From: Thalassobaculum sp. OXR-137
GTDB lineage: Bacteria > Pseudomonadota > Alphaproteobacteria > Thalassobaculales > Thalassobaculaceae
DNA length: 64,000 nt
Assembly: GCF_034377285.1 (NCBI RefSeq)
Contig: NZ_CP139715.1
Span: forward strand, 4,076,001 to 4,140,000
Direction of reading: 5' to 3'
Part shown: positions 1-8,317 of the stretch, in pieces
Position numbering within the stretch: the stretch's first letter is position 1
Layout: the number at the start of each line of letters is the position of its first letter
The notes under the pieces: generated by a model
Told to the model about the DNA's origin: nothing
Seen by the model: only the letters and a program-made list of their open reading frames with translations
Database searches by the model: none
Translations under genes and position numbers: made by a program

Positions 1-230
1 TGAAACTGCGCGGCGCCGGAGAGGTGCTGGGCACGCGCCAGAGCGGCCTGCCGACCTTCCGCCTGGCCGATGCGGCCGCCCATAACGACCTGTTCGAGGT
101 CGCCCGCGACGACGCCCGCCTGCTGCTCGGCAAGGATCCAGAACTGGAGGGGCCGCGCGGCAAGGCGGTGCGCACGCTTCTCTACCTGTTCGAGCGCGAC
201 GCCGCCGTGCGATACCTGCGGGGCGCATAA
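1..230 (+). CDS. recG: ATP-dependent DNA helicase RecG, C-terminal end (5' truncated by window edge)
   Basis: Only the last 75 residues are present; the frame is open from base 3 to the TAA at 228. The sequence contains the RecG C-terminal signature (LRGAGEVLGTRQSGLP, then FRLAD, then a tail ending LLYLFERDAAVRYLRGA), which matches the last helicase-domain segment and C-terminal helices of RecG. RecG is a superfamily 2 helicase that remodels stalled replication forks and Holliday junctions. The helicase core lies outside the window, so its integrity cannot be judged. The next gene starts 26 bases downstream on the same strand. Confidence 0.93.
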   Translation, partial: KLRGAGEVLGTRQSGLPTFRLADAAAHNDLFEVARDDARLLLGKDPELEGPRGKAVRTLLYLFERDAAVRYLRGA

Positions 231-256
231 ACGTCAGAAGAACACGGGAGGAACCG

Positions 257-697
257 GTGAAGCTGCTGCTGATCCAGGGCGCCAACATGGAATGGCTGGG
301 CCGGCGCCAGCCGGAAGTCTACGGCACCACGACCGCCGACGAGCTCGACGCCCTGCTGCTGGACGAGGCCAAGCGCTACGGCGTCGAGCTGGACATCTTC
401 TATACAAACATCGAGGGCGAGGCGATCACCCGGATCTACCAGGCCGCCCGCGACGGGATAGACGGGCTGATGATGAATCCGGCCGGCTTCAACTACGCCG
501 GATACGCCCTGCGCGACTGTCTGCGCGGCGTAGCGCTGCCCTATGTGGAAGTCCACATGTCCAACATCGAGCGGCGCGGCATCCCCTCGATCCCGTCCAG
601 CGAGGCGGACGGGATGATCACCGGGATGGGCATCGATTCCTATCTGCTCGGCCTCGATGCCCTGATCCGGGTGGTGAAGAAGAAGCGGGCGGCCTGA
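257..697 (+). CDS. Divergent type II 3-dehydroquinate dehydratase (AroQ-like)
   Basis: 146 residues, the usual size of the small flavodoxin-like type II dehydroquinases of the shikimate pathway. It starts at GTG, with GGGAGG about five bases upstream. The N-terminal block GANMEWLGRRQPEVYG matches the family GPNLNLLGTREPEVYG and keeps the catalytic Tyr (Y22); N74 and the HMSN motif (H100) are also kept. However, the family block YTHTS is FNYAG here (residues 78-82), so its conserved His is gone, and the usual REPFRHHS stretch after HxSN is shortened to RRGIPSIPSS. The fold assignment is secure; dehydroquinase activity is not. It sits 26 bases after recG, with no other aro gene nearby. Confidence 0.72.
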   Translation: MKLLLIQGANMEWLGRRQPEVYGTTTADELDALLLDEAKRYGVELDIFYTNIEGEAITRIYQAARDGIDGLMMNPAGFNYAGYALRDCLRGVALPYVEVHMSNIERRGIPSIPSSEADGMITGMGIDSYLLGLDALIRVVKKKRAA

Positions 698-712
698 CCG
701 CCCTCCCCGCGC

Positions 713-1657
713 TCAGGCTTCGGACATCCCGAAGGCCGCGCGGATCGACCGGGCGGAATCGGCGATGGTCTGGCGGGCCACGTCGACGATGGCGAAGGCC
801 CGCAGATAGCCGTGGATCATGCCAGGATAGTCGATGTACTCGACCGGCACGCCGTCCGCCTTCAGCTTCTCCACATAGGCCCTGCCCTCGTCCTTCAGCG
901 GATCGAAGCCGGCCGTGGTGACCAGCGCCGGCGCCACCCCGGCGAGGCTGTCGGCACGCAGCGGCGAGCAGAGCGGGTTCAGGCGCTCGGCCCGGTTCGG
1001 CGCGTAGAAGTTCTTGTACCAGTCCATCGCCGACCTGGTGAGGAAGTAGCCCTCGGCGAACTCCTCGATCGACCCGCCCTCGGCCGCCAGATCCACGTTG
1101 GGATAGATCAGCCACTGGAAACAGGGCGGGATCGGGTCGCCGCGGGTCTCGTTGCTGACCACCGCCGCAAGATTGCCGCCGGCACTGTCGCCGCCGACCG
1201 CCACCCGGCTTGCATCCACGCCCAGCGCATCCGCATTGGCCACCACCCAGCGGAAGGCGGCGATGGCGTCCTGTGCCGCGCCCGGGAACGGGGTTTCCGG
1301 CGCCAGGCGGTAGTCGATGGAGATCACCGTGCAGGGCACCGCCTCGGCGATCGCCCGGCAGATCGGGTCGTGGCTGTCGAGTGAGCCGAAGACCATGCCG
1401 CCGCCGTGGTAGTAGACCAGCACCGGCCCCGGGCTCTCCGCCGCATCCTCCGGCCGGTACAGACGGTAGGCGATCCTGCCGCCCGGTCCGTCGAAGCCGC
1501 CGTTCTCCACCGCGCTGAACCGTCCGCCATAGGGCTTGGCCCGGTCGACGGATTCCTGCACCCGGCGCCGCGCCTCGACCGGATCGTCCGTGTCGAACGG
1601 CGAGCCGATGTCGTCGATCGCAGCCATCAGCTCTACGCATTGCGGATCCAGCGCCAT
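713..1657 (-). CDS. Alpha/beta hydrolase, hormone-sensitive lipase family esterase
   Basis: 314 residues from the ATG at 1657, chosen because AAAGGAGAGG lies just upstream; longer in-frame starts lack such a site. The protein carries the HSL (family IV) signature HGGG at residues 84-87 (oxyanion hole) and the nucleophile elbow GDSAG at 156-160 (S158), followed by a DPL Asp and an IHGY His near the C-terminus. Members hydrolyse short acyl esters and are usually cytoplasmic. No signal peptide is seen. It lies downstream of the TRAP transporter genes on the same strand, but a strong hairpin (1731-1756) separates them. The substrate is unknown. Confidence 0.85.
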   Translation of the reverse strand: MALDPQCVELMAAIDDIGSPFDTDDPVEARRRVQESVDRAKPYGGRFSAVENGGFDGPGGRIAYRLYRPEDAAESPGPVLVYYHGGGMVFGSLDSHDPICRAIAEAVPCTVISIDYRLAPETPFPGAAQDAIAAFRWVVANADALGVDASRVAVGGDSAGGNLAAVVSNETRGDPIPPCFQWLIYPNVDLAAEGGSIEEFAEGYFLTRSAMDWYKNFYAPNRAERLNPLCSPLRADSLAGVAPALVTTAGFDPLKDEGRAYVEKLKADGVPVEYIDYPGMIHGYLRAFAIVDVARQTIADSARSIRAAFGMSEA

Positions 1658-1730
1658 GGTCTTCCTCTCCTTTTGGGGCTTATCGGTGCCTGATGGAGGG
1701 ATCGTAGCGCGCTGCCCCGCCAATGAGAAC

Positions 1731-1756
1731 GGCCGCTCCGGAGATCCGGAGCGGCC
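1731..1756 (-). terminator. Hairpin after dctM, probable terminator
   Basis: Perfect 11-bp inverted repeat GGCCGCTCCGG / CCGGAGCGGCC with a 4-base loop, in the 127-base gap between the TRAP operon end and the esterase start. On the minus strand it is followed by TTCTCATT, a weak T tract. Confidence 0.5.
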
Positions 1757-1784
1757 GCTTTGGTCGTCGGTAGGCCCGGCCGCG

Positions 1785-3398
1785 TCAGCGGCCGAGGATC
1801 TGCTCGGGTAGCCAGAGTGCCAGGCCCGGGAACTCGAGCACCAGCAGGATGCCGATCACCTGCAGGGCCACGAACGGGACGATACCGAGATAGATGTCCT
1901 GCATCTTCACCGAGGAGGGTGCCACACCCTTCATGTAGAAGAGCGCGAAACCGAAGGGTGGCGTGAGGAACGAGGTCTGTAGGTTCGTCGCCACCAGGAT
2001 GGCGAACCAATATATGACCTGTGCCTCTAGGAATTGCGTATCCGCCACTGTCACCGGGTCGGCATATCCAAGATGGTTGGCGAAGGCTGGCGCCATGGCT
2101 CGGATGATCGGCGCGAAGACCGGCAGGATGATCAGGGTGATCTCCAGGAAGTCGAAGAAGAAGCCCAGCAGGAAGATCGTGAACATCAGCATGAACAGCA
2201 GCGACCACGGATGCAGGTCGAGCCACTCGATGAATTCGATGATCAGATCCTCGCCATAGACGTTCCGGAAGATCGTAGAGAACGCCGTCGCACCGACGAA
2301 GATGAAGAAGATCATCGCGGTGGTAAGCGCGGTCCGGTGGATCACCTGGGTGAGGACCTGCTTGGACAGTGTCCTGTTGAACCAGGCGAGAATGAGCGAG
2401 CCGAAGGCACCCACGCCGGCCGCTTCGGTCGGCGTCGCCCACCCGGCGAAGATCGAGCCCAGCACCATGACGATCAGGAAGATCGGCGGCACGAAGCCCC
2501 GGAGCACGCCGCCCAGCATCGTGTCCCCCTCCAGCCGGCCGAGGATCATGCAGGCAGCGAAGATGACCAGGAAGCCGCACAGGCCCCAGTTGATGATGTC
2601 GTCGCCGAGGAATTCCTCACCGAGGACGGCCACGAGAACGACGCCGGCCACAACCATGCAGACCCGGCCGACGTTCTTCTTCTGCGTCGGTTCGAGCACG
2701 ATGGCGTCGTCCGGAAGCGGCGGCGCCAGCTGCGGACGGATACCGCTGATCAGCAGAATGTAGGCGAAGTACAGGCCCGACAGCACCAGTCCCGGGAAGA
2801 TCGCGCCGATGAACAGGTTGCCGACCGACACCGCGAGCAGGTTGGCCATGAGGACCAGCATGATCGACGGCGGGATCAGAATGCCGAGCGTCGCCGAGGC
2901 GGCGATCGTTCCGGTCGCAAGGGCCGGGTGATACCCGCGCTGCAGCATGGCCGGCAGGGCCAGCAGGGTCATCATGACGACCGAGGCGCCGATGATGCCG
3001 GTGGTCGCCGCCATGATCGTGCCCATGACCGTGACCGACAGCGCAAGCGCGCCGGGCACGCGCCGCAGCATCACCTGCAGAATGTGCAGCAGGTCCTCGG
3101 CCACCCGTGACTTCTCCAGCATCGTGCCCATGAAGACGAAACATGGAACCGCGACCAGGATTGGGTTCTGCACGGCACCGGAGGCACCGTCACCGCCCCA
3201 GACCCGCTGAATGACCTGGAAGAATACGGCAACATCCAGGAACTCGAGATAGATGGCGAGACCGCCGAAGATCACCGAAATGCCGCCGAGCGCGATGGCC
3301 ACCGGCAGACCGGTGAACAGCGTCAGCGCCAGCGCCAGGAACATATAGGCGCCGATGAACTCGTAGAGGTGATCGTAGATCGCGTCGAAGAACTCCAT
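1785..3398 (-). CDS. dctM: TRAP transporter large permease subunit (DctM family)
   Basis: 537 residues with about a dozen hydrophobic segments. This is longer than the ~430 residues of classical DctM and matches the larger FcbT3-type (mannitol/chloroaromatic) branch, with a hydrophilic cytoplasmic insertion around residues 220-250. Typical DctM text is present, such as GIIGASVVMMTLLALP followed by the ATLGILIPPS loop. It forms the cation-coupled transport channel in the inner membrane, paired with the small subunit encoded just upstream (stop of dctQ at 3402, three bases away). The ligand is not identifiable from the permease. Start ATG at 3398. Confidence 0.92.
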   Translation of the reverse strand: MEFFDAIYDHLYEFIGAYMFLALALTLFTGLPVAIALGGISVIFGGLAIYLEFLDVAVFFQVIQRVWGGDGASGAVQNPILVAVPCFVFMGTMLEKSRVAEDLLHILQVMLRRVPGALALSVTVMGTIMAATTGIIGASVVMMTLLALPAMLQRGYHPALATGTIAASATLGILIPPSIMLVLMANLLAVSVGNLFIGAIFPGLVLSGLYFAYILLISGIRPQLAPPLPDDAIVLEPTQKKNVGRVCMVVAGVVLVAVLGEEFLGDDIINWGLCGFLVIFAACMILGRLEGDTMLGGVLRGFVPPIFLIVMVLGSIFAGWATPTEAAGVGAFGSLILAWFNRTLSKQVLTQVIHRTALTTAMIFFIFVGATAFSTIFRNVYGEDLIIEFIEWLDLHPWSLLFMLMFTIFLLGFFFDFLEITLIILPVFAPIIRAMAPAFANHLGYADPVTVADTQFLEAQVIYWFAILVATNLQTSFLTPPFGFALFYMKGVAPSSVKMQDIYLGIVPFVALQVIGILLVLEFPGLALWLPEQILGR

Positions 3399-3401
3399 CG
3401 G

Positions 3402-4061
3402 TCAGTCTCCACCACGCTTGAGGGCTTCTTCCGCCAGCCGGCGGGCCGCTGCGAGCTCTTCATTTTCGTCCGCGAAGATTTCCAGTCCCTCGAGCGCTTC
3501 GTCCCGCGCGTCCTGACCGCCGAACAAAAAGGCGATGAGGCGGAACAGCGTCGCCAGGATGGCCATCATGGTCACGATGAAGCCCCAGAGCAGGAAGCTC
3601 TTGATGAACCAACGCTGACCGATGCCCGTCATCGATTCCGAGCCCTCGCCCTGATGGAAGGACAGCTCGGTCATCTGGTAGGAGTAGAAGATCATCAGCA
3701 CGACGAAGGGGAAGCCGAAGAACACCAGGCCCAAGACCTCGATCCAGGCCTGCGGTCGGCGCGGCAGCAATTCCCGGAACACATCGACGCGCACATGCGC
3801 ATTGGCGAGATATCCGAAACCGAAAGACAGCATCAGCAGAGCCGCGTGGAAGTGCCACTGCAGGTCCTGCAGAATCGTCGAAACCGAATAACCGGACGTC
3901 GCCGTGTACTCGGCAAACAGCAAACGCGTGAAGTCGAGCTTCCGCGTGATGACGTCGAAAATGATCACCAGAATTAGAGGGATCATGATCCAGCCGATCG
4001 TCTTGCCGATCCACCTGGCGATCCCGTCCAGCAGTCCGGCGACGCTTAGAAGTGCACCCAT
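3402..4061 (-). CDS. dctQ: TRAP transporter small permease subunit (DctQ family)
   Basis: 219 residues with four predicted membrane segments, the DctQ layout. The text around FGFGYLANAHVRVDVF matches the conserved N-A-H-V-R-V-D motif of TRAP small subunits of the FcbT2 branch. DctQ associates with DctM and is needed for binding-protein-dependent uptake. The gene lies between dctP and dctM, separated from dctP by two hairpins and from dctM by three bases, so it is co-transcribed but probably at lower level than dctP. The last 40 residues form a charged cytoplasmic tail. Confidence 0.9.
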   Translation of the reverse strand: MGALLSVAGLLDGIARWIGKTIGWIMIPLILVIIFDVITRKLDFTRLLFAEYTATSGYSVSTILQDLQWHFHAALLMLSFGFGYLANAHVRVDVFRELLPRRPQAWIEVLGLVFFGFPFVVLMIFYSYQMTELSFHQGEGSESMTGIGQRWFIKSFLLWGFIVTMMAILATLFRLIAFLFGGQDARDEALEGLEIFADENEELAAARRLAEEALKRGGD

Positions 4062-4144
4062 CTCTCTGCTTTCTGTTGGTTGCTACGCCTCGACCCCGGC
4101 GCACAAGTGCGCGAGCCGCTCCCAATCTGACAGTCGGTAAAGAA

Positions 4145-4213
4145 TCGGCGGCGATTTGCGCCGCCGAGTGCTAAGCAGTCAGAGCAGTCGGGGACGGCAT
4201 GACCGTCCCCGAC
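4145..4213 (-). terminator. Two hairpins between dctP and dctQ (attenuator or mRNA-stabilising)
   Basis: 4187-4213 is an 11-bp perfect stem (GTCGGGGACGG / CCGTCCCCGAC, 5-base loop). 4145-4167 is a 9-bp stem (TCGGCGGCG / CGCCGCCGA) followed on the minus strand by ATTCTTTA. Hairpins at this point in transport operons commonly raise binding-protein expression relative to the permeases; that role is inference here. Confidence 0.55.
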
Positions 4214-4228
4214 AAGGCGTCGTGAGGC

Positions 4229-5284
4229 TTACTTGAGGTAACCCATCTCACCCCAGACCTTGTACTCCTCGTGGAAAGCCGTGTAGCTGTCCCAGAGTTT
4301 CTGGACGTCGGGGTTCGCGGCGAGTTCCTCCTGAAGGACCTCTTCCCACTTCTCGCGCAGCGTGTTCAGGACCTCGTCGGACCACGTGACGTTGGTCACG
4401 CCTTCCTTCTGGTTGGCGATCATCGCCGCCGGCTGAAGCGCCTCGCCCTCGGCCAGCTCGACGCCGATATTGGCTTTGCAAGCGACCTCGAACTGGGCCT
4501 TCTTCACGTCTTCCAGCTTTTCCCAGTTGGCCCGGTTGACCAGGACCTCGTTGGTCGTCGACTGCTGGTGCCAGCCCGGGAAGTAGTTGTACTTCGCGAT
4601 CTGATAGAAGCCGTAGGACCGGTCGATGGCAGGCATCGAGAATTCGGTCGCGTCGATCGTGCCGAGTTCCAGAGCCGGGTAGATGTCGCCGCCGGCAAGC
4701 TGCTGGGTGGACACGCCGAGCTTCTGCATGACCTTCGCGCCGACGCCGAAGAAGCGCATCTTCAGGCCCTTCAGCTGGTCGAGGTTCTCGATCGGCTCAC
4801 GGAACCAGCCCGAGGTCTCCGGCGGGATCATGCCGCAGTAGAAGTACTCGATGCCGTCGCGGCCATAGAGCTCCTTGCCGATCTCGACGCCGCCGCCGTA
4901 CTGCAGCCACGCATTGAACTCGAGGGCGCCCGGACCGAACGGCCAGGTGGACAGGAACGCGAAGGCCGAGTTCTTGCCCTGGTTGGCACCCGGCGTGCCG
5001 TAGGCGGCGTCGAACGCGCCCTGGCTGATCGGGTCGTAATAGGCGTAGCCGCCCGCAAGCGCGCCCGGCTCGAACAGCTTGATGTCGAAATCGCCGTCCG
5101 AGATCTTGTTGACCCAGTCGGTGATACGCACGCCGACCGGACCCAGCACCGCCACGTTCGTGCCGAACGCCGAGTGCATTTTCCAACGCACTTTTTTCGC
5201 TTCGGCGTCGCCCGCCCCGGCAGACATCAGGAACGCAGTGGCGGCAACCGCCAACCCTGCCTTTTTCAGGATATTCAACGACAT
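4229..5284 (-). CDS. dctP: TRAP transporter substrate-binding protein (DctP family, FcbT1 type)
   Basis: 351 residues from the ATG at 5284, which has GGGAGG eight bases upstream; an earlier in-frame ATG has no such site. The signal peptide has a KK n-region and a hydrophobic core, with cleavage likely after AEA near residue 30. The mature part matches the mannitol/chloroaromatic TRAP binding proteins, for example KVRWKMHSAFG at its start, LKGLKMRFFGVGAKVMQKLG and GTIDATEFSMPA. These bind carboxylates through a conserved Arg (here in MRFFG) in the periplasm. First gene of the dctPQM operon; two palindromes lie upstream (5373-5420). The ligand may be a 2-oxo or hydroxy acid used by the divergent catabolic genes; this is inferred from context only. 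Confidence 0.92.
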   Translation of the reverse strand: MSLNILKKAGLAVAATAFLMSAGAGDAEAKKVRWKMHSAFGTNVAVLGPVGVRITDWVNKISDGDFDIKLFEPGALAGGYAYYDPISQGAFDAAYGTPGANQGKNSAFAFLSTWPFGPGALEFNAWLQYGGGVEIGKELYGRDGIEYFYCGMIPPETSGWFREPIENLDQLKGLKMRFFGVGAKVMQKLGVSTQQLAGGDIYPALELGTIDATEFSMPAIDRSYGFYQIAKYNYFPGWHQQSTTNEVLVNRANWEKLEDVKKAQFEVACKANIGVELAEGEALQPAAMIANQKEGVTNVTWSDEVLNTLREKWEEVLQEELAANPDVQKLWDSYTAFHEEYKVWGEMGYLK

Positions 5285-5372
5285 AGAGGTAACCTCCCTA
5301 TTTTTATTGCGGATTATTTTTTGTTTTGCCCGCATTTCACGATCAACACGATCGATTGATCGCGGACACCTT

Positions 5373-5420
5373 ACCGGAAAACGTCCGGTTTATGTCAATA
5401 GACCATTTGCCAATTGGCAA
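5373..5420 (-). promoter_or_regulatory. Probable promoter and operators of the TRAP operon
   Basis: Read on the minus strand, a perfect 14-bp palindrome TTGCCAATTGGCAA (5407-5420) is followed by a consensus -35 TTGACA (5393-5398), and then by an inverted repeat ACCGGA-n5-TCCGGT (5373-5389) where the spacer to the -10 should lie. Start of dctP is about 90 bases on. The -10 itself is poor (GGTAAG at 17 bp), consistent with a regulated promoter. A third dyad, GATCAA-n9-TTGATC, covers 5341-5361. Which regulator binds is unknown; no regulator gene is adjacent. Confidence 0.5.
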
Positions 5421-5497
5421 GGATAAGGGGGTTGTCGTCTCACCGTTGCTGTTTTGAAGCATAAATGGATGTGGAATTTCCATCTGAATTCTGTGGT

Positions 5498-6406
5498 TTA
5501 ACTCAAGTGGCCTTGGACCTGCTCCGCGGTCGGGATCGGCGCCACGGCACCGTATCCGGTGGTGGTAAGCGCGGCGGCGACCGCGGCATATCGACCCGCC
5601 GCGACGGGGTCGGCGCCGACTGAAAGTTGAGCCAGGAAAGCGCCGTCGAACGTATCGCCGGCCCCGGTGGCGTCCACCGGCACGACCGGATGTGGCGGGA
5701 CGAGAATCCGTTCGTTCGCGGTCGCGATCATCGCTCCGGCCTCACCCATCTTCAGGGCGACGATCCTCGGCCCCATGGCGAGATAGGCGTCGACGATGGA
5801 ATCGGCATCCTCCAGCCCGGTCAGCACCCGGGAATCGTCGATCGACGGCAGGGCGACGGTGCAGCCGGCCATCGCCGCATGCATGGTCTCGCGGGCGGTC
5901 TCCAGATCCCAGAGCTTCAGCCGTAGGTTGGTGTCGTAGGCGACCTCGCAGCCGGCCTCCCGCGCCGCCGCGATCAGCGCCATTCCGGCGGCGCAGGGTC
6001 CGGGCCCGATCGCCTGGCTGATCCCGGAGAGTTGGACGATCCGCGTCCGCCGCAGCGCCTCTCTCGGCAGGTCGGAGGCGGTGTATCGGCTGGCCGCCGA
6101 CCCGGCGCGGTAATAGGCGAAATCGCGTCCCGCCGGGCTGGGAGTGATGATGTAAAGGCCGGTCGGCGCGGCGGAGTCGACCCGCACGAAGTCGGTCGCC
6201 ACCCCCTCGCCCTGCCACAGCTCGCGCAGTTCCCGGCCGAAGGCGTCGTCGCCGACCGCGGTGATGTAGCCGGTCCGCGCCCCCTGCCGGGCCGCCGCGA
6301 TCGCGCAGTTGGAGGTGTCGCCGCCGTATCCGGCCTTGTAGTCGCCGGACCCCATGCGGGTGAGTTCCACCATCGCCTCGCCGAAACACAGCAGGTCGAA
6401 TTCCAT
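5498..6406 (-). CDS. kdgK: PfkB-family sugar kinase, probably 2-keto-3-deoxygluconate kinase
   Basis: 302 residues from the ATG at 6406, preceded by GGAGGAGAG. The N-terminus (CFGEAMVELTR, then GYGGDTSN near residue 26) fits 2-keto-3-deoxygluconate kinases, which have GEPMVEL and GGDTLN at these places. The ATP/anion-hole motif DATGAGDTFDGAF near residue 250 carries the catalytic Asp. The expected reaction is ATP-dependent phosphorylation of KDG to KDPG in the cytoplasm. The gene is transcribed away from the aldolase/dehydrogenase operon at 6601, toward dctP. Ribokinase-like alternatives (fructokinase, another keto-deoxy acid kinase) cannot be excluded. Confidence 0.78.
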   Translation of the reverse strand: MEFDLLCFGEAMVELTRMGSGDYKAGYGGDTSNCAIAAARQGARTGYITAVGDDAFGRELRELWQGEGVATDFVRVDSAAPTGLYIITPSPAGRDFAYYRAGSAASRYTASDLPREALRRTRIVQLSGISQAIGPGPCAAGMALIAAAREAGCEVAYDTNLRLKLWDLETARETMHAAMAGCTVALPSIDDSRVLTGLEDADSIVDAYLAMGPRIVALKMGEAGAMIATANERILVPPHPVVPVDATGAGDTFDGAFLAQLSVGADPVAAGRYAAVAAALTTTGYGAVAPIPTAEQVQGHLS

Positions 6407-6474
6407 CCTGTCTCTCCTCCCCGGACGCGTGCCAATCGGCGGTCTTTCGCCGCGCCGGCACAGCCTATGGCGTG

Positions 6475-6489
6475 TTCCACAATGCGAAA
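6475..6489. promoter_or_regulatory. Candidate operator between kdgK-like gene and catabolic operon
   Basis: Imperfect 15-bp palindrome TTCCACAATGCGAAA (pattern TTyCrCAwTGyGrAA) in the 194-base divergent gap 6407-6600. The shape resembles sites described for IclR-type sugar-acid regulators; that is a resemblance only. The rest of the gap shows nothing else I can support. Confidence 0.35.
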
Positions 6490-6600
6490 AGCTCACCTTG
6501 GCGGCTTGCGCGCTGTCCGGGCTTCGGGCCACCATCGTGCCCGGCAAGAGCGTGGGCCTCCCGGCACCACCAACGACAAAGCATTCATAGGGAAGAAACG

Positions 6601-7305
6601 ATGACCGACATCACGGCGGCTGATCTCGAACGCCTGACCGAGTGGGACACCCCCACCATCTGCAACGGCCTGGAAGTGACCAACCCGGAGCGCCGCGCCC
6701 TGGGCTTCACCACCGGCGTGATGGTCTGCGCCTTTCCCGAGCTGAAGCCGATCTGCGGCTACGCCCGCACCGCCACGATCCGCGCGATGGTGGCCCCGAA
6801 GCGCACCGCGGCGGAGAACGTCGCCTCGCGCCAGGCCTATTACGAGTATGTCGCCAATGGCGGCCCGGCCCCGTCGATCTCGGTCATCCAGGACCTCGAC
6901 AGCGAGCCCGGCTTCGGCGCGTTCTGGGGCGAGGTGAACACCTCCATCCACAAGGGTCTCGGCGCGCTGGGCGTGATCACCGACGGCTCGATCCGCGATC
7001 TCGACGCCAGCGCGCCCGGCTTCCAGCTCCTCGCCCGCAAGGTCGGGCCGAGCCACGCCCATGTCCATGTGGTCGATCACGGGACCCAGGTGAACATCTT
7101 CGGCATGGTGGTGAATGACGGCGACATCGTCCACGCCGACCGCCACGGCGCCGTCGTGATCCCGGCCGACGCGGTGAAGAAGCTGCCGGACGCCATCGAC
7201 CTGCTGACCCGCCGCGAGGCGGTGATCCTGGAAGCGGCCCGCGCCCCCGGCTTCACCTTCGACAAGCTCAAGGCCGCCATGGGCCAGTCCGCCGACATCC
7301 ACTGA
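6601..7305 (+). CDS. RraA-fold protein, HMG/CHA aldolase-like
   Basis: 234 residues from the ATG at 6601, with AGGGA upstream; in-frame extension to 6472 lacks homology. The metal-site signature is visible: GEVNTSIHKGLG (residues 110-121) and VITDGSIRDLDA (125-136), holding the D128, R132 and D133 equivalents that bind Mg and substrate in class II pyruvate aldolases such as 4-hydroxy-4-methyl-2-oxoglutarate aldolase. RraA homologues often occur in sugar-acid clusters, where they act as aldolases or decarboxylases rather than as RNase E inhibitors. It heads a four-gene plus-strand operon (10-base gap to the next gene). The exact substrate is unknown. Confidence 0.82.
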   Translation: MTDITAADLERLTEWDTPTICNGLEVTNPERRALGFTTGVMVCAFPELKPICGYARTATIRAMVAPKRTAAENVASRQAYYEYVANGGPAPSISVIQDLDSEPGFGAFWGEVNTSIHKGLGALGVITDGSIRDLDASAPGFQLLARKVGPSHAHVHVVDHGTQVNIFGMVVNDGDIVHADRHGAVVIPADAVKKLPDAIDLLTRREAVILEAARAPGFTFDKLKAAMGQSADIH

Positions 7306-7315
7306 GGCGGGCCCC

Positions 7316-8290
7316 ATGAGCACGAACAAGAAGAAGGTGCTGATCGTCGGCCCGATCCACGAGCACGGCATGGCCCTGCTCGAAGGGCGCGACGACATCA
7401 CGGTGGAGGTCATCGACACCCTCGACCCCGAGGTGATCAAGCGCCACGCCGCCGACGCCCACGGCATCGGCGTGCGGGTCGCCCAGATCAACCGCATGGT
7501 GATCGACAACGCCCCCAACCTCCAGGTCGTCTCGCGCCATGGCGTCGGCTACGACAGCGTCGATATGGACGCCCTGACCGAGCGCCGGATCCCGCTCTGC
7601 ATCGCGCCGCGCTCCAACGCCCCGTCGGTGGCGGAGCAGGCGATGATGTTCATGCTGGTCCATGCCAAGCAGATGCATGTGCTGGACCCGATGGTCCGGG
7701 CCAATACCTGGAACCGCCGGTCCGAGGTCGAGGCGTTCGACCTCGCCGGGCGCACCCTGCTGATCTGCGGTCTCGGCCGCATCGGCTCGCGGCTGGCCAA
7801 GCGGGCGCTGGCCTTCGACATGAAGGTGTTCGGCTACGACCCCTATATCGACCCCGAGAAGATTCGGGCGATGGGGGTCGAGCCGGTGGCCGATTTCCAC
7901 ACGGTGCTGGGCGAGTGCCACATGGTCAGCGTCCACTGCCCGCGCAACAAGGAGACCATCGGCCTGATCGGCAAGAAGGAGATGGATGCCCTTCCCGCCG
8001 GCGCGCTGGTGATCAACTGCGCGCGCGGCGGCATCGTCGACGAGCCGGCGCTGCTGGCGGCGGTGACGTCCGGCCATCTGGTCGGCGCCGGGCTCGACGT
8101 GTTCGACGTGGAGCCGGCGGTCGACCATCCGTTCTTCGGCGAACCGAACATCCTCATGACCCCCCATTCCGCGGGCATGAGCCTGGAGGCACGGCAGCGG
8201 TCCTCTTACCAGACCGTGGAGAACATTCTGGCGGTCTTCGACGGCACTCTCGACCCCGACGTGGTCGTCAACAAGGAGGTCCTCGGCTAA
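7316..8290 (+). CDS. D-isomer-specific 2-hydroxyacid dehydrogenase
   Basis: 324 residues with the two-domain formate/glycerate dehydrogenase layout. The Rossmann motif GLGRIGSRLAKRAL lies near residue 155, and the catalytic triad sits in NCARGGIVDE (Arg), DVFDVEP (Glu) and MTPHSAG (His). It reduces a 2-oxo acid to the D-2-hydroxy acid, or the reverse, with NAD(P)H in the cytoplasm. Substrate preference (phosphoglycerate, glyoxylate or a keto-sugar acid) cannot be read from the sequence; it lacks the C-terminal ACT domain of long SerA enzymes. Second gene of the operon, 27 bases before the aldolase. Confidence 0.88.
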   Translation: MSTNKKKVLIVGPIHEHGMALLEGRDDITVEVIDTLDPEVIKRHAADAHGIGVRVAQINRMVIDNAPNLQVVSRHGVGYDSVDMDALTERRIPLCIAPRSNAPSVAEQAMMFMLVHAKQMHVLDPMVRANTWNRRSEVEAFDLAGRTLLICGLGRIGSRLAKRALAFDMKVFGYDPYIDPEKIRAMGVEPVADFHTVLGECHMVSVHCPRNKETIGLIGKKEMDALPAGALVINCARGGIVDEPALLAAVTSGHLVGAGLDVFDVEPAVDHPFFGEPNILMTPHSAGMSLEARQRSSYQTVENILAVFDGTLDPDVVVNKEVLG

Positions 8291-8317
8291 GAGGCCCCCA
8301 CTACCGGAGGAAACATC

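Noticed and set aside
2034-3110. 358-codon plus-strand frame opposite dctM
   Set aside because: Same antisense shadow pattern; dctM on the other strand is unambiguous.
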